Assembly (NCBI RefSeq): GCF_030658505.1
Contig: NZ_JAUTXR010000055.1
Span: 1-10,016 of the forward strand
Reading direction: 5' to 3'
Length of the DNA stretch: 10,016 bases
Source of the DNA: Stenotrophomonas raiganjensis (SeqCode)
GTDB lineage: Bacteria > Pseudomonadota > Gammaproteobacteria > Xanthomonadales > Xanthomonadaceae
In this document: positions 1 through 5,552 of the stretch, one piece after another
How the letters are laid out: every line of letters starts with the position of its first letter
Numbering within the stretch: the first letter of the stretch is position 1
The notes under the pieces: model-generated
Told to the model about the DNA's origin: nothing
What the model saw: only the letters and a program-made list of their open reading frames with translations
The model's database searches: none
Translations under genes and position numbers: made by a program

Positions 1-141
1 CGCGGTCCGGCCCAGCCGCTGGCGGCTATGCGTTCGGGCGCTTGCGAAGCAGTGCTTCGCAAGCAAAGCGCCCTCACCCATGGGGGCTCGATGGCGCCAT
101 CCATGGCGCCAACGGTCCTGCAAGCCCACACCGCCCCACCT
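1..141 (+). repeat. Terminal inverted repeat, left copy (module E, 141 bp)
   Basis: Base for base this is the reverse complement of 9876-10016. It is non-coding and built from palindromes. AGCCGC/GCGGCT pairs at 14-19 with 22-27. GCTTGCGAAGCA at 40-51 pairs with 53-64, in competition with an outer GGGCGCTT (36-43) / AAGCGCCC (66-73) pair. A 12-bp perfect palindrome GATGGCGCCATC lies at 90-101, and GGCGCCAT (93-100) pairs with 103-110. The repeat reaches the window edge, so its true outer limit is unknown. Short reading frames here arise because the palindromes lack stop codons and are not treated as genes. A multi-copy intergenic element is likely but cannot be counted from one window. Confidence 0.95.
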
Positions 142-197
142 CTGACAGATCGCGGCGGCCGTTGGTGGGTGTCGACCTTGGTCGACACATCTGTCAG
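142..197. repeat. Nested palindrome around GTGTCGACC (module A, left copy)
   Basis: The core arms GTGTCGACC (169-177) and GGTCGACAC (180-188) are perfect with a 2-base centre. An outer pair, CTGACAGAT (142-150) and ATCTGTCAG (189-197), is also perfect. The same core occurs at 9751-9770 in the same orientation, without the outer pair. It is non-coding. I recall similar GTCGACC palindromes as common in Stenotrophomonas intergenic DNA, but that is memory and not something shown here. Confidence 0.85.
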
Positions 198-278
198 GTA
201 TCGAAAATCAAAATGGGGTCGGATCCGTTTTCCTCAGGAAAACGGATCCGACCCCAAGGTCGTTCCAACAGATCGCGG
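145..278. repeat. 11-bp direct repeat bracketing the left A-B cassette
   Basis: ACAGATCGCGG occurs at 145-155 and again at 268-278, on either side of the GTCGACC core and the GGGGTCGGATCC palindrome. The match is exactly 11 bp and stops at both edges. At the right end of the window only one related copy (ACAGATTGCCGG, on the minus strand near 9860-9873) abuts module E. The arrangement resembles a target-site duplication left by insertion of the A-B cassette, but could also be a chance or slippage duplication. Confidence 0.55.
215..255. repeat. 41-bp near-perfect palindrome (module B, left copy)
   Basis: The arms at 215-234 and 236-255 are perfectly complementary over 20 bp with a single central base. 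They begin GGGGTCGGATCC and contain a TTTTCC/GGAAAA segment. The right copy at 9802-9842 differs at paired positions in a compensatory way. The palindrome is separated from the eptA-like gene by module C, so it is not an obvious terminator of that gene. It is non-coding and probably a dispersed extragenic palindrome. Confidence 0.9.
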
Positions 279-282
279 AAAA

Positions 283-392
283 CTGTCGAAGGCGGGGTGG
301 GGCCGGTTGCGGGGGCGTGAGCCGCATGGATGCGGCGACCGAGCCTACATGGATGTATTTACGGCGTCCCCCGCAACCGGACCCACCCCGCC
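283..392 (+). repeat. Long hairpin with 25-bp arms (module C, left copy)
   Basis: It opens with CTGTCGAAGG (283-292). The arms at 291-315 and 368-392 pair over 25 bp with one G/A mismatch. They are very G-rich and C-rich and contain CCGGTTGCGGGGG and its complement. The 52-base loop contains a second hairpin, GCCGCAT (321-327) with ATGCGGC (330-336). An inverted copy with an equally long loop lies at 9589-9698. As RNA it would form a very stable structure about 90 bases past the eptA-like stop codon and could act as a barrier to read-through or decay, which is inference. Confidence 0.9.
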
Positions 393-450
393 TACCCACA
401 GGAAGCCGGCTTCTGCTGTTGCTTCGGCCGTTGCGGTTGCCTCTGCAGGT

Positions 451-469
451 GCAGGGCTGCAAGCCCTGC
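451..469 (-). repeat. GCAGGGCT hairpin just past the eptA-like stop (module D, left)
   Basis: GCAGGGCT (451-458) and AGCCCTGC (462-469) pair around a 3-base loop. The hairpin lies 10 bases beyond the stop codon of the minus-strand gene ending at 480. No T-run follows it on the minus strand, so it is not a classical intrinsic terminator. The same hairpin sits 4 bases past the stop codon at the other end of the window (9518-9536), which suggests a 3'-end or mRNA-stability role. Confidence 0.7.
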
Positions 470-479
470 CGAACAACCC

Positions 480-2129
480 TCAACCTTCGCAGTTGGCGAA
501 CAGGTCGCGGTCGCGCTCGTACAGCGAGGTCTTCACCTGCATCAGGCCGAGCACCGACGGGAACAGGTTGTCGTGGTCGGTATACGCCGCCGAACGCTTG
601 CGCACGCACTGCAGGTCCAACCCGCGGCTGCTGGCGAAGCCCGGCGAGAACCACATCGTCATCGGCACCCGGGTCTGCTCGGCCGGGGCGATGGCGTAGG
701 GCACGCCGTGCAGGAACAGGCCCTTCTCGCCCAGCGACTCGCCGTGGTCGGACAGGTAGATCATCGCCGTGTCATAGTCCTGCATGCCCTGCAGCGTGCC
801 GATGGTCTTGCTCAGGAAGTGATCGGTGTACAGCACGGCGTTGTCATAGCTGTTGGTGATCTCTTCGCGCGAGCAACGGCCGATGTCACGGGTGTCGCAG
901 GTTGGCTTGAAGCGGGCAAAGGCAGCCGGATAGCGTTCGAAATAGGCCGGGCCGTGGTTGCCCAGCTGGTGCAGCACCACCACGCGGTCGCCGGGCTTGG
1001 CCCGCACCTGGGTGGCAAGGTCCTGCAGCAGGATCTCGTCCATGCAGCGGCCGTCGGCGCACAGGCCCGGGGTGGTCGCATCGGACAGCGACTGGAAGTC
1101 CAGGCCCTCGCACACGCCCTTGCAGCCGGACTGGTTGTCACGCCACAGCGGCGCGATGCCGGCGCGGTTCAATACGTGCAGCAGCGACTGGTGTGCGCGG
1201 ATCTTCTTTTCGTCGTAGTCGTGGCGTCCCCACGGCGAGAACAGGCACGGTAGCGACACTTCGGTGCTGGTGCCGCAGGAGTGCATGTCGGGGAAGTTGA
1301 TCACCGGTGCCTGGGCCAGTTCCGGAGTGGTATTGCGGCCACCGTTGAGGCCCCAGTTCTGCGCGCGCACGGTTTCGCCCATCACGATTACCAGCAGGCG
1401 TGGCTTGCTGGCCGGCGCGCGTGGCGTCGCCTTGGCATCGGTCCCGATCGGCAGTTTCGGCGCGCGCTGCACCGGGTTGTCACCCCGCAATGCACGCGGC
1501 AGGCCCAGCAGCACATTGGCGGGGGTGGCGAGGTAGCGCACTTCGCGCTGGTTGCGCATCAGTGCCGAGACGTCCTGGAACGAGATCAGTGCGCCGCCGA
1601 GTGCAGTCACCGCCGCCACCAGCAGGAAGCCGAGGCGCCACAGCAGGCTGCGGCCCCAGCTGCGACGGCGCAGCTGCACGCGCCACAGCACGATCATCGG
1701 CAGCACCGCCAGCAGCAGGACCGGCCACAGCAGTGACACGGTCATCAGCTCGCGGCTTTCCTTGGGGTCGGTCGCCAGCACGTTGCGCAGCATGTCCGCA
1801 TCCAGGTAGATGTGGTAGCGGCTCATGTAGTGCGCGGCGAAGGCGGTCACCAGCAGCAGCAGGCTGATCACCACCTTGGCATTCCAGCGCCAGACCAGGA
1901 TGCCGAGCAGCACGCCGTGTGCGCCCAGCAGCAACAGCAGCAGCGAAAGCGCATAGCGCAGGCTGCCCGGATGGCTGGCCATTGCGCTGTGCCAGAACAG
2001 GCCGTTGCCAGCCACCGCGAAGAACAGGCTGGTCAGGGCGATCAGTGCTTCGGTGGACAGCTGCGGCCGCCAGCGGCGAAGACTCGCCAATGCGGGAAGG
2101 CGGGCGGGGCGTTGGACCGATGCACTCAT
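480..2129 (-). CDS. eptA: EptA/MCR-family lipid A phosphoethanolamine transferase
   Basis: This 549-residue inner-membrane enzyme is predicted to move phosphoethanolamine from phosphatidylethanolamine to lipid A phosphates, lowering surface charge and cationic-peptide binding. Five N-terminal membrane helices are visible (about 29-46, 59-80, 86-102, 128-149, 162-184), followed by a periplasmic sulfatase-fold domain from about 243. By motif alignment with MCR-1, E252 in GET is a zinc ligand, T289 in CGTST is the nucleophile, and H392, D461, H462 and H474 are in place. Cysteines 285/295, 336/340, 357/362 and 411/419 fit the disulfides of this family. Its ATG overlaps the PAP2 stop as ATGA, with a perfect AGGAGG 7 bases upstream, so translation is probably coupled. 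Length is normal and all key residues are present. The class is secure. The exact acceptor (lipid A 1- or 4'-phosphate, or a core sugar) cannot be read from sequence. Expression is probably governed by the divergent two-component pair. Confidence 0.93.
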   Translation of the reverse strand: MSASVQRPARLPALASLRRWRPQLSTEALIALTSLFFAVAGNGLFWHSAMASHPGSLRYALSLLLLLLGAHGVLLGILVWRWNAKVVISLLLLVTAFAAHYMSRYHIYLDADMLRNVLATDPKESRELMTVSLLWPVLLLAVLPMIVLWRVQLRRRSWGRSLLWRLGFLLVAAVTALGGALISFQDVSALMRNQREVRYLATPANVLLGLPRALRGDNPVQRAPKLPIGTDAKATPRAPASKPRLLVIVMGETVRAQNWGLNGGRNTTPELAQAPVINFPDMHSCGTSTEVSLPCLFSPWGRHDYDEKKIRAHQSLLHVLNRAGIAPLWRDNQSGCKGVCEGLDFQSLSDATTPGLCADGRCMDEILLQDLATQVRAKPGDRVVVLHQLGNHGPAYFERYPAAFARFKPTCDTRDIGRCSREEITNSYDNAVLYTDHFLSKTIGTLQGMQDYDTAMIYLSDHGESLGEKGLFLHGVPYAIAPAEQTRVPMTMWFSPGFASSRGLDLQCVRKRSAAYTDHDNLFPSVLGLMQVKTSLYERDRDLFANCEG

Positions 2130-2893
2130 GCGTTTGCCTCCTGGCGGTTGGGACGGTCCAGCTGACGGCGTGCCAGGACGCGTTTGACGATCAGATACAG
2201 GCCGAGCGAAAGCAACCAGCAGATCAACGCGGTGGCAACATCATGCGAAAGGAAATGCGCGCCGCGCAGCTGCTGGCTGATGCCGAACACCAGACCGGTG
2301 CCAAGACCGATCCACAACCCGGCCCAGCGCCATGAAGGGCGCCACAGCAGGGCAAAAAAGTACAGAGACAACCAGGCATAGCCCGCGCTGGCGTGGCCCG
2401 CCGGGAAGCAGGCCTGCGGCGCCATGCCGACCGAGCGCACGGTGAAAAGCCCGATGAAAGGCTGGTGGCCGCCGTAGCGCAGCAGGTCCCACGGGCATTC
2501 CATCGGCACCAGCGACTTCAGCAGGGAGATCACGCCGGTACCCAGGGCCATGGCAATTACGACATAAAGCAGCGCCCACCGCAGGGTGCGATCGCGACCC
2601 TTGCGCCAGTGATGGAAGCACAGCAGGATCGCCACGAGTGCTGCAGCCGTGCTCAGCCATTTGCCCACCTTGTGCACAAGCGTGCGGGTGACCCAGGCGT
2701 CCTGCAACGCCCAATGGCCGCCTTCAAGACGGAACAGGTGGTCGGCTACCCATTGATCGCCGCCGAAACCCATCAGCAGCGTAAACACGGGCAGACCGAT
2801 TGCGACAGGTAGCCAAAGGTGAGTTAAGGCAAATTTTGACGCCAGTGGCGATGTCGCAAGCGGTGCTACCGAGTCAATGGGTTGGACGGGCAT
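2126..2893 (-). CDS. PAP2-family membrane phosphatase
   Basis: This 255-residue polytopic protein of the type 2 phosphatidic acid phosphatase family removes phosphate from lipid substrates at the inner membrane. Hydrophobic segments lie near 27-43, 82-95, 106-125, 170-183, 191-207 and 221-236. The three catalytic blocks are present in modified form: K126 to P134 (KSLVPMECP, lacking the usual Arg-Pro), PAGH at 164-167, and RGAHFLSHD at 210-218 in place of the textbook SR-x5-H-x3-D. It lies between the ArnT-like gene (111 bp away) and the eptA-like gene (ATGA overlap). Plausible jobs are recycling undecaprenyl diphosphate or phosphate released by the glycosyltransferase, clearing the diacylglycerol-linked by-products of EptA, or acting on lipid A as LpxE or LpxT relatives do. 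Context alone cannot choose among these. The ATG lacks a clear Shine-Dalgarno sequence, and no in-frame upstream ATG is close. Confidence 0.88.
   Translation of the reverse strand: MPVQPIDSVAPLATSPLASKFALTHLWLPVAIGLPVFTLLMGFGGDQWVADHLFRLEGGHWALQDAWVTRTLVHKVGKWLSTAAALVAILLCFHHWRKGRDRTLRWALLYVVIAMALGTGVISLLKSLVPMECPWDLLRYGGHQPFIGLFTVRSVGMAPQACFPAGHASAGYAWLSLYFFALLWRPSWRWAGLWIGLGTGLVFGISQQLRGAHFLSHDVATALICWLLSLGLYLIVKRVLARRQLDRPNRQEANA
2137..2142 (-). promoter_or_regulatory. Consensus ribosome binding site for the eptA-like gene
   Basis: AGGAGG on the minus strand lies 7 bases before the ATG at 2129, inside the last codons of the PAP2 gene. It fixes the start of the eptA-like gene and supports translational coupling through the ATGA overlap. 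It is much stronger than any site upstream of the other minus-strand genes. Confidence 0.85.
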
Positions 2894-2967
2894 GCTGGGA
2901 AAGAGCGGTTCGGGAATCCGCGGTCATGCTCGTCACCTGGATGTCGGAGAAGGGTCGGACGCTCGTT

Positions 2968-3001
2968 CGTGCCGGGTTAATGTTTGTCCGGCACGTGTCA
3001 A
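2968..3001 (-). promoter_or_regulatory. Candidate promoter/operator upstream of the PAP2-eptA pair
   Basis: In the 111-bp gap after the glycosyltransferase stop, the minus strand carries a perfect TTGACA (3001-2996). Directly after it come CGTGCCGG and CCGGCACG arms (2995-2988 and 2975-2968) separated by 12 bases. The best -10 at a 16-base spacing is TAACCC, which is poor. No T-run follows, so this is unlikely to be an intrinsic terminator. An activator-dependent promoter or an operator would fit. This is sequence inspection only. Confidence 0.35.
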
Positions 3002-3004
3002 CGT

Positions 3005-4735
3005 TCAGTCTTCTTCTGCGGTCGATCCTGTCCGCTCGGCATGGCAGTCCGGGTTCCATGAGGTACCGGGAAGCAGTTGCCAACTATTCCTGTTGGCAAC
3101 ACCGATATCGATCACCTTGGCCGGGTCCACGCAGGGACTCATCGCATCATCCAGTACCAGCAGCCAGCGCTTGTCCGGTGCCTCGGCCAGCCACGGGCCG
3201 GCGTCGTGCCATTGCTCGGCCCAGGGGCGCTTGAAGCCGAACTCGCGTACCGGGCGGTCAGCCTGCAGCAGGTTCTGCTCGCGCCAGGCGACCAGTGCCA
3301 GCTCCGCGTCTGGGCCGATCCGCGCGCCTACCCGGCGCATCAGTGCCGACGCCGATGCGTAGGGATCCAGTGCCGGGATCAGCACCAGGCCATAGAGCAT
3401 CCACAGCATGCCGTGGGTCAGCAGTACCAGTGTCGCCGCGCGGCGCACCCGCAACCAGACGATCAACGTGGCCAGCGCGATGGCGAAGGTCAGCAGGCCA
3501 TCACCCAGCACCGGCAGCAGGGTGTCGGGCATCGCACGGCGTTCCAGCTGGGCCACCGCCCACGGGTGTTCGGTCATCAGCATCACGCCCAGCACGCCGG
3601 TCGCCAGCATCAGCACCACGCTGTAGCCGAACAGGTAGCGGCGCACGCACAGCCGGCGCAGCAGGCCGGGCAGCAGCGGTGCCACGGCCAGCGCCATCGC
3701 CGGCAGCATCGGCAGCAGGTACACCTCGCGCTTGCCCGGGCTGGCGCTGAAGAACACCAGCACCAGCACCGCCCAGCCCAGCAGCAGCCACTGGCGGCGG
3801 TCGCCACGGCGGATGCGGCGCCACCACGGCTTGAACAGCATCGGCAACAACAGGCTGCCCGGCAGCCACAGGGTCAGGATCACCTGCAGGTAGTACCAGG
3901 CGGGCTGCCGGTGGTGCCAGGCATTGGCGTAGCGGGTACCGGTCTGCTTGAACAGCAGCTCATGCGCGTAGGCCTGCAGTTCGGCACTGGGTGTGTGCAG
4001 CAGGGCCCAGCCCAGCGGCGCCAGCCACACCCCTGCACCCAGCAGGAAGGCCGGGATCAGCCACAGCAGCGTGGCCGGGTGCGGGCCCTCCACGTTGTGC
4101 CCACGGCGGCGCTGGTACAGCCACCAGCCGAACCAGGGCAGCACCATCAGCAAGGGCAGGAAGCCTACACCCTTGGTCACCGTGCCGACGCCCGCGGCGA
4201 AGCCGGCCAGCCACAGGGCAGGCAGGTTGCGGCGTTCGCACAGGTGGCGCATCAGTCCCCACAGGGCCACGGTGGTCATCCCCACCAGCACCATGTCGAT
4301 CTGCGCGCGCTTGGCCATCAGCCCGAACTGCAGGGTGCAGAACAGCGCGGCGAGGGCATAGACGGAGTGCCGGGGTGACCACAGCCGCCGTGCCAGGTCC
4401 GAGACCAGCCACAGGCTGAGCAGGGCGCCCAGCAGCGACGGCAGCAGGAACGACCACTGCCAGCTGCCGACGATCTCGTAAGCGGCGGCCTGCAGCCACA
4501 TGAAGACCGGCGGCTTTTCCGCGTAGAGCTCCACGCCGCGGTGCGGCAGCAGCCATTGCCCGCTTTCGACCATGGTGCGGGCGGCCAGCACGAAGCGCGG
4601 TTCGTCCGGTGGCTGCGGCTGCCGAAGGCCGATCCCCGCTGCCAGCGCAGCAATGATCAACAGCCACAACAGGGGCAGGCGCCAACGGCGGGGCAGGGCT
4701 ACGGGCACGGCAGGCTCCGGGAGCAAAACGGCCAT
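3005..4735 (-). CDS. ArnT-like GT-C glycosyltransferase (GT39/GT83 type, PMT_2)
   Basis: This 576-residue multi-pass inner-membrane protein should transfer a sugar from an undecaprenyl-phosphate donor to an envelope acceptor on the periplasmic side. The family signatures are in order: DEPRF at 44-48 in the first periplasmic loop (the catalytic acid pair in GT-C enzymes), AEKPP at 72-76 (matching the Glu-Lys of ArnT), D147 in AQIDM, NAWHHRQPAWYYL at 271-283, and GKREVYLLP at 334-342 (matching the Lys and Tyr of ArnT). About a dozen hydrophobic helices cover 20-450, and a C-terminal soluble part of roughly 110 residues follows. ArnT itself adds aminoarabinose to lipid A, but no aminoarabinose-synthesis genes are in the window, so the sugar is unknown. 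The gene is first in a probable operon with the PAP2 and eptA-like genes. There is no convincing Shine-Dalgarno sequence before this ATG, so the start may be off. Confidence 0.88.
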   Translation of the reverse strand: MAVLLPEPAVPVALPRRWRLPLLWLLIIAALAAGIGLRQPQPPDEPRFVLAARTMVESGQWLLPHRGVELYAEKPPVFMWLQAAAYEIVGSWQWSFLLPSLLGALLSLWLVSDLARRLWSPRHSVYALAALFCTLQFGLMAKRAQIDMVLVGMTTVALWGLMRHLCERRNLPALWLAGFAAGVGTVTKGVGFLPLLMVLPWFGWWLYQRRRGHNVEGPHPATLLWLIPAFLLGAGVWLAPLGWALLHTPSAELQAYAHELLFKQTGTRYANAWHHRQPAWYYLQVILTLWLPGSLLLPMLFKPWWRRIRRGDRRQWLLLGWAVLVLVFFSASPGKREVYLLPMLPAMALAVAPLLPGLLRRLCVRRYLFGYSVVLMLATGVLGVMLMTEHPWAVAQLERRAMPDTLLPVLGDGLLTFAIALATLIVWLRVRRAATLVLLTHGMLWMLYGLVLIPALDPYASASALMRRVGARIGPDAELALVAWREQNLLQADRPVREFGFKRPWAEQWHDAGPWLAEAPDKRWLLVLDDAMSPCVDPAKVIDIGVANRNSWQLLPGTSWNPDCHAERTGSTAEED

Positions 4736-4838
4736 TCTGAGGTGGCGGGGGTTGGAAAAGCGTCAGAGGAGGCCGGGGCGACCGCATTCCGACATGCGCA
4801 GCGCTACCATGGTACGAACTTCCGTGGATGTTTCGTGC
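4736..4838. promoter_or_regulatory. Divergent intergenic control region
   Basis: These 103 bp must hold the promoters for both the minus-strand enzyme group and the plus-strand two-component pair. The region contains a 10-bp perfect palindrome, TACCATGGTA (4805-4814), and a ColR-box-like site (4752-4766, listed separately). TACCAT at 4805-4810 could serve as a weak plus-strand -10, but no matching -35 is evident. No strong sigma-70 promoter is seen on either strand. Confidence 0.5.
4752..4766 (-). promoter_or_regulatory. Candidate ColR-box-like binding site
   Basis: The minus strand reads CTGACGCTTTTCCAA, starting 31 bases before the glycosyltransferase ATG and ending 16 bases from it. I compared it with the Pseudomonas putida ColR consensus as I remember it (YYNASNNYTTTTCAC). 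Ten of the twelve specified positions match, with mismatches at 12 and 15. The regulator encoded next door resembles ColR, which makes the match worth recording. The consensus is recalled and a site this loose could arise by chance. Confidence 0.3.
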
Positions 4839-5552
4839 ATGCGTCTGTTGGTGATCGAGGACAACCGCCAGCTGGTGGCCAACCTGTTCGACTATTTCGA
4901 GTCGCGCGGGCACGTGCTGGATGTGGCTCCGGATGGCATCACCGGCCTGCACCTGGCCGGCAGCCATCCTTACGACGCAGTGATCCTGGACTGGATGCTG
5001 CCGCGCATGGAGGGCCCCGAGGTGCTGCGCCGGCTGCGCGCCGAGCATGCTTCGGAGGTGCCGGTGATCATGCTCACCGCGCGTGACGAACTGCCGGACA
5101 AGATTGCCGGATTCCGTGCGGGCGCCGATGACTACCTGACCAAACCCTTCGCACTCCCCGAGCTGGAGGTGCGGCTGGAGGCGCTGCTGCTGCGTGCGCA
5201 GGGCCGCAACCCGCGCAAGCGCCTGCAGGTCGGCGACCTGGTGCTGGACCTGGCGACCCTGGAGGCCCAGCGCGGCAACCAGGCGCTGCACCTGTACCCG
5301 GCCTGCCGCAAGCTGCTGGAAGTGCTGATGCGGGCCAGCCCGGGGGCGGTGACCCGCCAGCAGCTGGAATTCGCCCTGTGGGGGGACGAGCCGCCGGATG
5401 GCGACCTGCTGCGTTCGCATGTCTACGAGCTGCGCCGCAGTGTCGACGGACCGTTCGCCGAGAAACTGATCCATACCTTGCCGCGGGTGGGTTACCGCCT
5501 GGCCGTGACCACGCCCAGCGATGCCGGCAAGGATGATGATGAAGGCGCGTAA
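4839..5552 (+). CDS. OmpR/PhoB-family response regulator, ColR-like
   Basis: This is a 237-residue DNA-binding regulator. The receiver domain (1-118) has the acidic pair E7/D8, the phospho-acceptor D51 in LDWMLP, T80 and K102. A winged-helix domain spans about 127-222, with a probable recognition helix at 188-203. The stretches GFRAGADDYLTKPFALPELE (91-110), ALWGDEPPD (179-187) and LLRSHVYELRR (190-200) are close to what I remember of Pseudomonas ColR, so a ColR-type identity is favoured over PhoP or PmrA. The start at 4839 puts MRLLVIEDN at the N-terminus as expected. An upstream in-frame ATG at 4809 would add ten residues unlike the family. It overlaps the kinase gene by 14 bases and is divergent from three envelope-lipid enzymes, its likely targets. 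The Shine-Dalgarno is weak. Confidence 0.92.
   Translation: MRLLVIEDNRQLVANLFDYFESRGHVLDVAPDGITGLHLAGSHPYDAVILDWMLPRMEGPEVLRRLRAEHASEVPVIMLTARDELPDKIAGFRAGADDYLTKPFALPELEVRLEALLLRAQGRNPRKRLQVGDLVLDLATLEAQRGNQALHLYPACRKLLEVLMRASPGAVTRQQLEFALWGDEPPDGDLLRSHVYELRRSVDGPFAEKLIHTLPRVGYRLAVTTPSDAGKDDDEGA

Noticed and set aside
28..699. Small open frames in the left repeat region (also 42-320 and 208-654) and their mirror at 9781-9975
   Set aside because: They are created by stop-free palindromes. The same peptide appears at both ends only because the DNA repeat is shared. No ribosome binding site or domain is visible.
480..2129. Labelling the EptA-like gene as an acquired mobile colistin-resistance (mcr) gene
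   Set aside because: It has the catalytic residues shared by all EptA/MCR proteins, but it is coupled to a PAP2 gene in an apparent native operon with host-like composition and no mobile element beside it.
3077..4378. A 433-codon plus-strand open frame opposite the ArnT-like gene
   Set aside because: It is a Gln/His-rich antisense shadow of Leu/Trp/Arg-rich membrane protein codons, with no start signal or domain.
3960..5474. A 504-codon minus-strand frame spanning the divergent intergenic region and the response regulator
   Set aside because: It overlaps two well-supported genes in wrong frames, and its composition matches antisense coding.
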